A DNA stretch of 64,000 bases from assembly GCA_039096225.1 (NCBI GenBank), contig JBBPEB010000006.1, forward strand, positions 545,501 through 609,500. Direction: 5' to 3'. Source of the stretch: Blastocystis sp. Blastoise (Eukaryota; Sar; Bigyra; Opalinata; Blastocystidae). Numbering within the stretch: position 1 is the first letter of the stretch; each line of letters begins with the position of its first letter. A program made the translations under genes and the position numbers. The notes under the pieces were generated by a model that was not told where the DNA came from, did no database searches, and saw only the letters and a program-made list of their open reading frames with translations. Shown one piece after another: positions 1-14,720 of this stretch.

Positions 1-30
1 GTTATTATTTATTATTATCTATGTTTATAG

Positions 31-1231
31 AGCAAGTGACCATAATTTTAAAGCAAGTGAATTCCATAAATATTGTGATACTAAATGTCCTACTGTTACT
101 ATAATTAAACATATAGGTCATGATGATAAGATTAATATATTTGGAGGATATACAGATCAAAATTGGGAATCTAGAACTGAAAATTGTATATATATATTTA
201 TTATTATTATTTAATAGTATAATACAATATAGGTTGGAAATATGATAGTGGGTCTTTCTTATTTACATTAAGTAATGAGCATGATATTCCTCCTACTAAA
301 TATGATATACTTGATCCTTTTAATGCATTATATTGTGATATGAATAGTGGCCCTTGTTTTCTAGATATAAGTATTGAAGAGGATTGTCATAATAACAAGA
401 ATAGTTATATTAATGGTAAAACTGGTGCATATTCTCATAGTCTTACTCCTCAATTTCGATCTTTATTTGTGAATACAGCTGGTCCACAAGAGCAAAATAA
501 TTTTTGTGTTGATGAATATGAAGTCTATGAATTAATACCAAATCCTGATTTATATTTACCAAATTCTATTCTTATTAATGAAGAAATGGGTAATGAGTTA
601 ACTAAATGGTTTAAAGGGAATAAAAAATGGGAATTATTATATAGGTATGTTATAATATTTTTTATAGTATTATATATATAGATGTTCTGATGAGAAGAGA
701 AGTATAAAGAAATGGCATGAGAAATGTGATGATAAAGAATCATTAGTAATTATACAAGGAAAAGGAAAAGATGGTCAATCGTATATATTTGGAGGATATA
801 CTAGTGTTGGTTGGGGGAAGAATCATAATGATATGGAAAATCCACTTAGAAGTATTTATATTAAATGAATAAGTATTTATATATATATAGAAGGTACAGG
901 ATTTAGAGCAGATCCAAAAGCCTTTCTATTTTCATTAACAAATCCTCATGGACATAATTATACGAAATTAAATTTTAATCCTAAAAAATTAAATAGTGCA
1001 TTAGTAAGCAATGATTCATCATTTGAACTTACATTTTGTTATGGTATATATTTATGTACTCAAATTGATAAAGATCGATTTACAAATGGTAGTAATGAAT
1101 TTTTATATAATGAAGATCCCGTATATATATCTCCTTATCCTGAATTAGGAAATAGTTTCTTTGTTAATACTAATAAACCTGGTGAAAGAAATATCTTTGA
1201 TTTAATTGATTTTGAAGTGTTTACGAGTTAG
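31..1231 (+). CDS. Double-TLDc domain protein, 5' end outside window
   Basis: I read four exons, 31-185, 233-644, 682-851 and 891-1231, joined in frame and ending TAG. Bases 1-30 look like the tail of an intron. Two TLDc half-domain sets are visible. Each has an ASDHN or CSDE-type start, the block IFGGYT followed by a Trp, a FLFTLSNEH or FLFSLTNPH strand, and a C-terminal FVNTAGP or FVNTNKP segment leading to a YEVYEL or FEVFTS strand. TLDc domains are linked to oxidative-stress protection and V-ATPase regulation in animals; here the role is unknown. The three introns are only 47, 37 and 39 nt. The gene converges on the BTB-TLDc gene that ends at 1826 and shares strong similarity with it, so the two are probably an inverted duplication. 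The N-terminus, perhaps a BTB domain as in the neighbour, lies upstream of the window. Confidence 0.8.
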
Positions 1232-1825
1232 TCATAAAAAATGAATATCAAAAAACATTTATCTTCTTTTTAATTCAGATTCTATTATTTGTTCTTTTAA
1301 ATCTTTTCTATTCATAAAAACGTATATGTCATTAATAGAATTTATATGTATATGTGTACAGTACATATATATATTTTCTTTATTAAATACTATATATATT
1401 TATATCTACTTTTTTATTAGTTTTTTTAACATTATTCTTATTAAAATATATTTTTTCTTTTAGAATTATTAACCTCACAATGTAATAACTTTTTTGTTCT
1501 ATAATAATTATTTATTCTATAATATACTATTCATTCAAATTAAAAAATACATGAATTATAAATAATATCCAACAGTAAGGACATGAATATATTAAAATAT
1601 AATATAATATATATATTAACTAAAATTGTTTAGATATCTTTTTTATGATGTCAATGATATGTAGATTCTATTATATATTTCACAATTACTAAACATATAA
1701 AAAAAATAACAAATAAAAATGATGATAAAAATAGTAATAACTTATAATACAAATATAAAAAAAGAAATATATATTTTCTTAGTATCTCAAATAGATTCAT
1801 TCATATAATAGAATATACATATATA
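1232..1825. other. Convergent 3' intergenic spacer
   Basis: AT-rich spacer between the stop codons of two convergent TLDc genes. I see no open frame and no RNA gene. T-rich and A-rich stretches could serve as polyadenylation signals for both strands. Confidence 0.6.
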
Positions 1826-3469
1826 TTACGCTCTTCCCCAGACTTCATAATCTTCAACTTGAAAGTAATTCTTTTCATCTGGACCAGCAGTATTTACAAA
1901 TAAGGATGATCTTTGAGGAGTATTTATCCATGTGAAAGAAGAAGCTTTTGTATATGTATATACATTGTCAGTATCACATTCATCACTTAATGCAATATCT
2001 AAACCACTTCCAAATACAAGACCCCAAGAAGAAGCACATAAAATACCTCTACCATTACCATTATGTAGATAGTGAGTAGGAGGAATACCATGCTCATTAC
2101 TTAAAGTAAATAGAAACTCTTTAGAAGCAGGTTTACCTTCTGAGAAAAATATAAAATAATTATATAAAATAAATAAATATACCATATAAACCAGATTCCC
2201 AACTTTGATCTGTATATCCTCCAAATATATTCATAATATTATTATGACCTTTATGTTTAATAAGTATAACTGTTTCTCCTTGATTATCACAATACTTATG
2301 GAATGCTTTTCTTGAATAATTATGTTCACTTGCTCTATATATATAATGATATAATATAATATAATAATAACATATATACATAAATAATAATTTCCATTTC
2401 TTTTCTTTACCTAACCAATTTACTAATGGAATTTCAAAACATTTCTTTTCTATTATAGTAGAGCTCATAAATACATTTAATTTTCCTATCATTGCTTCTC
2501 TCACAGCTTCTCTTCCTTCTTCACCAAAAAATTCATATATTTCGTTCTCTAATAATTCTTTATCAATATGACTAATCATATCTTCTTCTATATATATATA
2601 TATCTATTATTCACATATTCAGTAATATATTCAATATATTCATATTTCTTATTCACATATAAACTATCATCAATATGATTATAATTAATAAATCCATTAT
2701 TATAATTCTTAACATAATTATTCCATAATCCATTATTTATCAAATACTTTTTAATATTATCATTCTTATTTCCATTTATAATCAAAGAAACTTCATCTCG
2801 TTTCTTATATTTCTTCATCTTTGTATCTCTTCTTTCTCTACAATCTATTAATTCTAATGGAATTACTAAGCCACAAAATTCAAATAAATCTAATATTTTT
2901 AATTGTTCTTCATAAGAAAGAGAATCAAAATTTACTTTCTTTCCATTCAAATAATTAACTAAATAATAAACAGCGGCATCATTTCCAGGATAATCAAGAT
3001 ATATAGATCCATCATTTGTCCTAAGTTCTTCACTACATTGTTCTTCAATAAAAGAACCTTTCAAAGAATCTAAAACAGATTTCGATATTTGAAATATAGG
3101 ACCATTATTGGTAAATCTAATGGAATCCATATTATCATCATCTTTGTCATCCATATTGACATTCATATCTTCATTATTCTTATCTTCATAAACACATTTC
3201 TTTTCAAAACCATTTTTTCCGCTTTTATTATTAATATAGCCATCTCCAATATGTTTTATAAGTCTATTAATCGATATTCCAGAATGTATTCCAAGATTCA
3301 TTACTGATCCAAATACATTAACTACGTCTTTCATCAATTCTTCAAATACATTAATATCCTCCTTCAATCTATTGAATTTATCAATATCAAATAACACCTT
3401 TTCTTTCACCATTAATGAAATAATGCTAATTAAATAAACATAGTTTTTTCCCTGTTTATTTTTTTTCAA
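1826..3469 (-). CDS. BTB (T1/KCTD-like) plus TLDc protein
   Basis: My model has exons 3469-2665, 2587-2380, 2334-2183 and 2139-1826, giving 492 residues in frame. The first half holds a T1-type BTB domain (about residues 120-210) with the pattern GPIFQISKSVLD, then IYLDYPGND and YLVNYLNGKKV, typical of KCTD and voltage-gated channel tetramerisation domains. The second half is one TLDc domain with IFGGYTDQSW, EFLFTLSNEH, SSLFVNTAGP and a C-terminal YEVWGRA. BTB domains often recruit cullin-3, so a substrate-adaptor role is possible but not shown. The 77-nt intron 2588-2664 is my inference. Without it the BTB frame stops at 2588 and the TLDc frame starts 8 bp later at 2579, which would mean two genes. 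The other introns are 45 and 43 nt. Confidence 0.7.
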
Positions 3470-4985
3470 TAAATTTCTTATTTTTCTTCATTATTCTCTT
3501 ATTATTCACATATAAAAACTAGAATTATATTAAATGATTAATATTGAATGCGATCTACAAAAATATCTCAATAATTTCCCAAAATAGGTAACTCATTGTG
3601 GATCTTCGCTTATTCTTTTACTTAAAATGATGTATTGAATACTAATTAAAAATATAGAGGATACTAAAAGCAGAGTTGTATGTCTAATCAATTTATATTT
3701 CTTACATCATTTACATTTTGATTGATAACTAACTTATTTTTAATATATACGTTTCTATTATTATTTACAATATATCCATACATTTATATCTGATAACTAT
3801 TACTTATCTAGAAATGAATAACTCTATTCTTTTGGTAATCATTCCTGATTTCTGACTATATTTAATACATTATTATTTATTTTTATATTATATTTGTATA
3901 ATATGTTTCTATTACTCAGATTGAATTACTTCTATTACTCTTGATAAAATTATCACTCCTGTTCTTTCTAACTCCTTCTTCTTACTCTTCCATGTCTATT
4001 GTATATTACTTTACTCCCCTATATATTTTTACAATAATTTATGAAGACATCAAAATTAGCATATTCATATAGATAATATATTATCATATATTTATGATGA
4101 ATAACAACTATCTTTGATATTTTATTCAATAATATATTATTGGTAATAGAAATATATATTGTTTATGTGTATCGCTTATGTATCAATAGATACATATGTG
4201 AATTAAATATAATTTTATTTTACCTATAAGTAGTACATAATTCTCAAATAATATCGTGTTTAAAATTATTTAATATTTAAATCTAATAAGAATTAAATCA
4301 TAAAATATTTTATTACTCTCAATGCATTTTGATAAAAATATATTTCTAACCAAAATGTATAATAATACAATTATAATTAGATTCGTTAGTATTTTTATTT
4401 AATTATGTATATACTCATATCGTTATAAACTGTTATATATTAATATGAAAAATAGGTTTCATTAAAATATGTGTTTTAATTATTTTAGAACATTTGTTGA
4501 AGAACTGTTTTATTAAGTATAAAAAATATTATAAATAAAATAGTAAATAAAAAAAAAAAGTATTATTATAATCTTATAATATATGTTAAATTGTCTATCA
4601 AGAAAATCATTAACGTTAATTTATTTTTAAAAAATAATGCTAAAAACAGCTTTAATTATACATGACGATATTATTGTTTTAATCATTATTCTGTAGAATT
4701 ATTTATTAAGTTAACACTTCATGAAAACTATAAAGTTAAATTCATAATAAACATTATTTGGTATTCTATTATATATATCATTTATTTATGTAACTAAAAT
4801 TTATAATTTATTTAATCACTTGTAGTTTCTAATTTTCAAATAAAAACAAAGAAGATATTAATAAAATTATATATATACTTTATATAACGTTAATAAATGA
4901 AGAATAATCATGACAAGAAATTTATAAATAAAACAATTATAATATAAGTTATAAATAATCATATATTCAAAAGAATTAAATATTC
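3470..4985. other. AT-rich intergenic region
   Basis: About 1.5 kb with stops in all frames. It lies upstream of the BTB-TLDc gene (-) and downstream of the BTB-LRR gene (-). I found no RNA gene or convincing repeat here. Confidence 0.55.
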
Positions 4986-7900
4986 TTAGTAAAATTTATA
5001 ATACACGTGATTTTCCTGACTAAATGAAGAATCCTTTAATTGTTGTTTGCAGATATTAGCTTGTTCAGATGAAATATCATCAGCTATATAATATTATTAA
5101 TTTCAATAACTATATACATACCTAAACAAAAATTCAATGCTTTCAATTTAGGAAATTTTCCAGTAGTAATACATTTAGTAAGTTTTGGCAATTGTTCCTC
5201 ATCATAAATATCTATAAAAAAAGAAATTTCATATAAAAAGAATAAGTATTAATATACATAATGCTAAACTTTTTATATTTTGAGTTTTATTTTCATTAAT
5301 ACACTCTAATAATGTTTCTATCTCATATTTACTCATTGTTGCATCTATATATATAATATGTTATTATAAAAAAATATATACTTTGGGTACCAATAATTGT
5401 ATTTATAAATGAATTACTATCATATTTACATCGAAGAATTGAATTATTTGGGTCATAGATATAATCATCATCATTATTATTTTCCCATTCTATAGAAATA
5501 TAATAATAATGAATATAAATGGAATGATTTAATTGATGGCATACCACTTAATCGGACAATACATGAGGATGGAAAGTTGGTATTATTTATATAATTACAA
5601 ATTGTTTTAATAAAATCTAGCCACCATTCTCTATCGTAATAGTTATCTATATATATATGTATTATTTAATAAAAATAATTATTATATAAAGAAATACGTG
5701 TACATAAATATACATGATTCATAATAAAGAAAAAACATTATTATTCAAATATATACAAATCTTGATAGATTTTAATTGAGGGAAATTATCTGTAGTATAT
5801 AGTTTACAAAAAATATCATTTGGCATATCATTAATTCCTAAATTAATATTTATAAAAAGATTAGGATGAAATGTAATATATTATAGGTAAAACATTATAT
5901 CATTTAATATATATACGTAGAATTAATTGAGTTGTTTTATGGAAACAACCTTTAAGAATTAATCGATTTATAAAAGACATAGTACATTCTAATAATAATA
6001 GTAATTAAAAATTAATTGAATAAATTATTTATTAACAAAATAATTACATATATATAAATAATTACCTTTTATTGTAACAATAGAAGCCTTAGGAATTATT
6101 TTCTCTACTATATTTTCATATGCTGTTAAATATTCAGATGATGAGTATTCATGGATAGAACTCACTATATATATATTCATATATTTTATAATATAGCATA
6201 CAACCAATCGTTAATTGTTGAATAGTATTAAACTTATTGTCATTAAAAAGAGTTGATATCCATGTTAAATATTCTATACTTATACTACCATAATCGACTA
6301 TTGATATTAAACATGGAATAATAATCTATTTAAAGAAAGAATATACATGAAACACTTAATTCATTTAAATTCTTTAATACATCACTATTTAAGAACGTTT
6401 CTAATGAATTTCTGACATTAATTTTGTATTGATCATCATCTTCATCATTATCATCTTCATCATCACTATCATAATAATCATCACTATCATAATAATCATC
6501 ACTATCATAATAATCATCTATAAACGAAGAAATATGTAATAGTATTATATATCAACAATATACTTATTATTAAGATTAATAAATACCTTTAAATTCTATA
6601 TATAAACTATCAATATTTTGCTTATTATTTTCAATAGACTCAAACAAATTTATATTTGCAGAACGAGAAGAATAAACTTTATAGAACAATATATAAAATA
6701 TATAAAAAATATAAATAGAATAAAAAGAAAAAAAGAATATTTCATACATGAAAGATAATCAATTGAAATCAGATTTTTAGCAAACAATTCATTTAGATGC
6801 GGCAAATAACAAATAGAATCATCTATATTATAAATAAACAAATATATTTAATTATATATATAGTATTATAATCTTAAATGTAAAAATTTATAATACACAT
6901 AATTATACCAATTATATCAATATGAATTGAATGAGTATAAACTATTTCATCTAAAAGAGAAGCTATTTCCTCTTCTTGATCAAAAACAATTTCATTTATA
7001 CGAATAGTATCAATCATAGATATTAAATTAACAGGAAATAGAGAATCAAAATTGTCAGTAGCTAAATTAAGAATAATAATTTTTTTATTAACATATAAAT
7101 ATACTTAATTTTATTTCATAATTGATAATATGTAATTTAGGGAAACATTCTTTCTTTATTAAAGATAATTTGAAAGATTCTATAAATAATAATAATAATA
7201 ATAATAATAAATATATATGTATACCATCATTATCATCATCATAATTCTCATTATTATCATCACTATCATCTTCATCATCATCTTCATCATCACTATCATC
7301 ACTATCATCACTATCATCATCACTATCATCACTATCATCATCATATATAATCTCAGTAACATTAGGAAATATATGAGTTGTCATTATTTTGTTAAATAAA
7401 TTCTCATCAATTTGTTTACTTAATTTCTTAACTATGCAGAATTATATATTAATAATAGTTCAAAAAGAAAATACTCCACTTAATACTTAATGTAGTTATA
7501 GAATCAAAAACACCTTCTTCAAATAATTTCATAAAAACTATAACATTACAGTGAAAATCCCAATCTAAAATAAATTAACATATTTATTATATATGTATTT
7601 ATTTACAGTCATAAAAAATAATTTTTGAAATACACAAATAGGAAGGAAGAAGTAATAATTGAGATATACCATGTTCAGTAGATACTTCATGAATACTATT
7701 TAATGTATCAGAATAAAATGTATAATAAAAAATAATATAATTATTTACAAGAATTTCTTATCATTTGTTTTAACTATATATAATAATAATAAACTAAATA
7801 ATATTCTTATATTATATATACCACCATATTCAATTCTGATTTCATCATCTAATTCATATTCATCTTCTTCTTCATTAGTTTCTACATTTGAATAATCATT

Positions 7901-8957
7901 TGTATATATAGCTTCATTAACTACATATTTATATAATTTAGGTAATTGATTCTTTTCTCTTCTTTTATTATAGGAATCGATCAAATCACGTGAATAATAA
8001 TATTTATTAAGATCTAAAGAAGAAATCTTATTATATTCATTCATTTCTGATTTAGTGTAATACTCATATTCTTCAGGATGACCTATTCTATAGTTATATT
8101 TTTTAAATAAGCGAATATATTCCATTATATATTCATCACTATTTGGATTCAATAATAGTTTAGTCTTCTTATAATGCGTTGTTACTATATATATATATAT
8201 AATGAAATATATGTATATACCAGTTATCTCTACTTTCTTTAATGATGGGAATATATCTTGAATACACGATGGACATATATATTCTAATGGAATATTCGAA
8301 GAATAATCATCTATACATTATCATTATTTATACTAAATCAAATATATATATATATATATACATTCAATATAAACTTTAGTAATATTCATCATTTTAATAA
8401 GAAGAGAATAATAGAATAATTCATCTTTTCTTTTTGATGTAAATAATTCTATATATTTATCATTAAAATTTATTTCTTTCTCTTCTAAATTGAATAATTC
8501 CATAGGCATACATGATTTTATGTCACATAAATAATGTACATCTACATCATAATTATTGTCTTTCAAATATATATAAAATAGTTCCCTAACATGATATAAT
8601 AAATCGCTTTGAACTTTTTTATCAAGTATAACTGAGTATTCAAAAAGTGTTTTATATATATCATAACTATCTTTCAAATTTAATGAAAATACATCCATGT
8701 TATCTTGCATTAAAAAATCAATCACTTGTGCAATATGAAAAGGAAGCATATCTATGTAATAACTACCATCCTCATATTCTTCAGAGTGTTCAATGATATC
8801 ATAAAAGGATAATTGACGATATTTCTCAATGAATTCTTTAGAAATCCATAATTGACTCTCATCTTGAAAAGTAAATAAATCTAAAAAATTGAATAACACA
8901 TTATAATCATATATAAATACATTTATCTTCAGTTAAATGAAATTCTGCTGTTGACAT
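4986..8957 (-). CDS. BTB-like N-terminus plus leucine-rich-repeat protein, many short exons
   Basis: The start is ATG at 8957 (MSTAEFHLTEDK), followed by a 40-nt intron (8881-8920) and exon 8880-8362, which continues as FTFQDESQLWISKEFIEKY. That is a divergent BTB-like module with a DGSYYIDM strand and an HIAQVIDFLM helix. Further exons, 8310-8221 and 8184-7822 among them, splice in frame. Many downstream exons carry LRR-like units of the form FPxLxxLxI, for example FPSLKKVEITG, FPKLKALNFCL, ECFPKLHIINYEI and LFEEGVFDSITTLSI. The last exon ends at TAA 4986-4988 after an SFSQENHVYYKFY tail. I estimate several dozen exons, often one repeat each, separated by 40-120 nt introns ending in tatag. 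Acidic low-complexity inserts occur near 6430-6515 and 7226-7345. Exact exon borders in the middle are unresolved, and function is unknown; BTB-LRR fusions usually bind proteins. Confidence 0.65.
6461..6514 (-). repeat. 18-bp tandem repeat, three perfect copies
   Basis: The unit catcactatcataataat occurs three times head to tail. On the coding (-) strand it reads as the hexapeptide DDYYDS, followed by a longer acidic run. It sits inside the BTB-LRR gene and keeps the reading frame. Confidence 0.85.
7226..7345 (-). repeat. Acidic Asp/Ser trinucleotide tract in the BTB-LRR gene
   Basis: An imperfect GAT/AGT repeat on the - strand encodes Asp with scattered Ser, Glu and Asn directly after FPNVTEIIY. 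It interrupts the LRR array as a surface loop or linker. The same bases give long hydrophobic open frames on the other strand, which I treat as shadows. Confidence 0.8.
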
Positions 8958-11900
8958 TACTTGAATTCAACTATAATTACTGAAGAATAATATGTTATTA
9001 TTCTTAGAAGATATACCTTGATTTAATCAATAAATAAATACTTTCAGATTTGTTATAATAAATAATAAATGAATGAATTATAAAATAATAAAAAAACTAG
9101 ATTTTTCTAAAAGGTAGTACGAATGAAAAATTAAAAAATGACTCAATAAGATAAGAATTTCCACGGTTTTTATTCAGTCTTTTTCAGATAAACTTATTTG
9201 AGATTAAAGAAGTTTTCAGAAAGAAAACATATTATTCGCTATTTCAAAGCATATTATTAGTATTCATTGAAAATGAGATTCTCTTTATGTTTCTATTATA
9301 GTATAGAATACATTTATTCTCAATAAAATGAAAAATAATTGTAATTATGTCAATCAAGTTGAAGAAATGGAGTATATACTTTGTTTAGGTTATTGAAATT
9401 AATTAGAAAAATGTTACTATTATCAAATCATTAATTATTCTTTCAAACATTATATTTTTACAAATCAAATTAATACAAATGAATGATATTTGTCTTAAAA
9501 TATCATTTAGATATCTATTAAGATGTAAAACATAGTTTCATATATGAAATGATTATCAAAGGAACATCACTCGTATATTCTGAAGTGGAATCACATTAAA
9601 TATATCTGCTTTCTTCAACAAATCTTATTATTATGTTCAGAATTCTCTACTCTTTTCTTTATCAAAATCAAGCGTATTAACTATTGTTATCTGCCTTAAA
9701 TCCTTAGATTAAATGAAATACATATAAAGATAAAGATATTATATAAGCTATTAATGCATATAATATGAAATACATTGCTTTCTTATCATTATACAGATAT
9801 TCATAGTTTTTTATATTTAGCTTATTTCTAAAAATCTACTCATTTAGTTCTTTCCATCAAGTATAATCATAAAAACATATTTTAACAATATTTTTAAACA
9901 TATATTTATATTATATTTATTATAATAATTTTCTATGAACTCTATGATAAATAAAATATGTATTTGGATACTTTTTAATATATACAAATAACCTATTAAT
10001 ACTATTACTATGTATAAAATATATTTTTAACTTTAACAATAAAAGAAAATGGAATATTTACTCTCTTAATTAATATTAATAAATCTATAAAAAAATATAT
10101 ATAAATAATAATAATATAATAAAAAGAAAACTAACCACACTATCTTAAACAAAAATATTTATCGTTTTCTTGTCATATCACTAGTAAGAATAGCTTCATA
10201 GCAATTATCAACAATAAAATAATAAAATAGTTGTCTTAGTAATATGATTATATCATTTCTTACTCATAAAAGATAAGTTTAACTGAAAGTGATACTAAAA
10301 TATCGTCATAAAAGTGAATAAAGTCTTTGAATATCTTATTAGAATGCATATTATAACACATTATTAACTATTTTAACAAAAATAATATATAGTAGCATCT
10401 TAGTTTTAATAAAATCATTACTTTAATTGGTGTGAAATATCTGTAAATCTTATAAAATTGAAATTAAGTATATTTATTAATATTTATTACTTTCACTTAA
10501 ATTATTCATAATATATAACTATCATAATAAGATATAAATTTAAACTAACAAAATAGAACATTAGAGTTGAATCTCGAATAATAAAAAGAATAGATAATTA
10601 TATAGAAATGGAAAGATATATATATATATTTTAATATATATATATAAAGATTAGTATCAATATCAAGAAATCTATGAATAGAAAACATAAAAAATTATTA
10701 AGTAATACCAGAAGATATATCAAGAAATAAAAAAGATATATCTATTGTATTTGGGAATAAAAAAAGAATTATGATAATAGTATTATTAGTGATATAGTGT
10801 TTCTATATGAATATAAATAATAATAACAATACTAGATAATGATTTGAAAAATTATATATGATATAAAGTAATATAAATATAGTCCCAAAATATGAAATAA
10901 TAAATGAATATCATAAAAGCTTAATAAAAATAATAATGTAATAAAATCTCTATTTCAAAAGAAAGTAAATTATGAAAGAGAGCAAACAATAGAACTAAGA
11001 GGATGAACAATTATAAACAAGTGTACATATATATATAATAAAATATTTTATATAATAATTGTTTATTATTCACTTCATATACTAAAAATATTGTGTACAG
11101 AAGATACATATGATAAAAAAATGTAATATATAAAAGGTTAAATAAAATTCTAGTATATAAGAGTAATTTATGGATTATATTATAAATAATTAAAACTAAA
11201 TAACAATAGAAACATTAAAGATATAAAGAATAAAGAGATATCTTAAAGAAATAATATCATTGTTTGAGTATATATATTGAAAGAAAACTATACATTTATT
11301 TTTAAACCAACAATAATATTATTAATTTGATAACAATAACATGATTGAGTAAAAGTGTAGTAAAAGATATGGTTTTCTTTAGTTGATTAGTTAATACATT
11401 TTCATTGAAATAATTGGAAACAGTGTCATATTCAAATAAAAAAATATCAGGTAAATTATGTGAGAAATAATAAGCTTTATGTTCTTTTCTAATATATTTG
11501 TCTATTATTTATTTTTAAAAAAAGTGTTTTTTAATGAAGCAATTCTTTTCATTTAATGAAAAATAGTTCATTTTTTAAATAGAATATATATATGTAAAAA
11601 TATTAATAATAGTTTATAGTAATAAAATCTAATTAAAAGAATAATTTAGACACTATTTACTTTCTATATAGTTTTATACTCTATTATTTAATATAGTTGA
11701 AAAATATAATTAAAAACTATATTTAAAAATAGAGTTCTTGCATAGATTATTAATAGCTATTTAAAATATGATTAGACATTTATATTATCCTAACTCTTAT
11801 TTATATATCTTTTTTATATAACTAGTGAATTTTATATAATAAATATATAATTCTATAAGTTTATTGCCTTTTTACTTTTCTCAATTTGTTTTTTAATAAC

Positions 11901-12288
11901 GTTATTATGTATGTATATATTTAAATAATTAATCACATATATATTCTACTAGTTTTATTATATGAATATATTTTTAATTATTTCTATTAAATATATTAAC
12001 GATTAGTGTATAAAAAATAAATAGTATCATCTGCTAAATTTATGATATTGACATATATTGTTTAATTTATAGAATACTATAAAAAATAATTATATATATA
12101 TTTAAGTTTTATAAAAACTATTTATAAACAAAATTCAATAGAAATCAATCATCTATTAATTATTAATATAGTAAATAAATATATAAAATAATTTAAATAA
12201 GAAAAAATATTAATAAAATAATCTTATTTATATAATATAATAGTTATAAAATTGTTATAATAATTCATAATATATAAAAAATGATTTC
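8958..12288. other. 3.3-kb gene desert
   Basis: Very AT-rich, with stops in all frames and no recognisable protein or RNA gene. Its 5' edge must hold the promoter of the BTB-LRR gene. Short TA-runs occur, for example near 10616-10650. I see no terminal repeats or transposase fragments. Confidence 0.55.
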
Positions 12289-12783
12289 TTCCTATATTTC
12301 ATAATCTTCTATTATAAAATGATTCACCTTCTATGAACAGCCAATATTTACAAATAAAGAATACTCTTTATTAGTATTTGAAATACTAGAGTGATTTGCA
12401 ATACAAGAAGAATTTATATTACTATAACAATCCTCTACTATTTCTAATCATCACTCCTATAATCAGTATAATATAAATAACAACATATTCTACTTTTTTA
12501 TTACTATTAGTATAATCATAGTTCGTTTGATGAATACAATGCTCGTTGTTTAAAAATAGAAACTCTATTGAAAATGGTTTCCAACCATTATATTATATAT
12601 TGAATAATCTATTAAAATGAAATTTGTATATATACTAAATGAATTATCTCAACTTTAATCTGTATATCCTCCAAATATATTCATATGATTATTATGATCT
12701 AAATATTTAAGTCACTGTTACACCTTTATTATTATAATAGTTATAAAAATCATCTTTAGAATACTTATATTCAATTGCTCTAA
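12289..12783 (-). pseudogene. Decayed TLDc-domain gene copy
   Basis: The - strand still reads like the TLDc genes at the left end: a tatatttag acceptor, then AIEYKYSKDDFYNYY, a frame-broken match to IFGGYTDQ, EFLFLNNEH, an SLFVN block and an IEDYEI C-terminal strand. The segments lie in the same order as in the live gene at 1826-2334 but are cut by several stops and frameshifts. A long ATT tract lies directly upstream, where an intron sits in the live copies. This is a dead paralogue 9-10 kb from its relatives. Confidence 0.8.
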
Positions 12784-12793
12784 ATATATATTA

Positions 12794-14285
<1,492 letters not shown>

Positions 14286-14668
14286 TTATTTAATAGACAT
14301 ACGACGAATGCGATCAGGAGAAATATTTTTCATTCTATAATAATCACAGATTTGTGTTGGTATTTTAGCTAATAATTCTTTTCCTATATAAATAGAGTAA
14401 TATAAATATGAATAATTTAATGACTGTTATATATACCTATAACACAAGGAGTTTGATTGGGCATTTCTTCAATAGGAACAAATTGTACTATATATATATA
14501 TATTGTAAATACTATATAATAATAAACAGATTATAAATCAGTAATTATGAAAGAATATGTATATAAAAATACCTATATCTCTTTTAGATTCTATTCCGTT
14601 CGATTTAAGTCTTCCATTTGCACCATTTAAAATCTATATATATATATATAATTAGATAAGTTATATAG

Positions 14669-14720
<52 letters not shown>

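Noticed and set aside
6461-6514. Regularly repeated 18-mer considered as a CRISPR-like array
   Set aside because: Direct tandem copies without spacers, in frame inside a eukaryotic gene.
7180-7399. Met/Ile-rich frames on both strands
   Set aside because: Shadows of the Asp/Ser repeat that is in frame with the BTB-LRR gene.
8958-12288. Search for a transposon in the gene desert
   Set aside because: No terminal repeats, target duplications or transposase or reverse-transcriptase fragments could be seen by eye.
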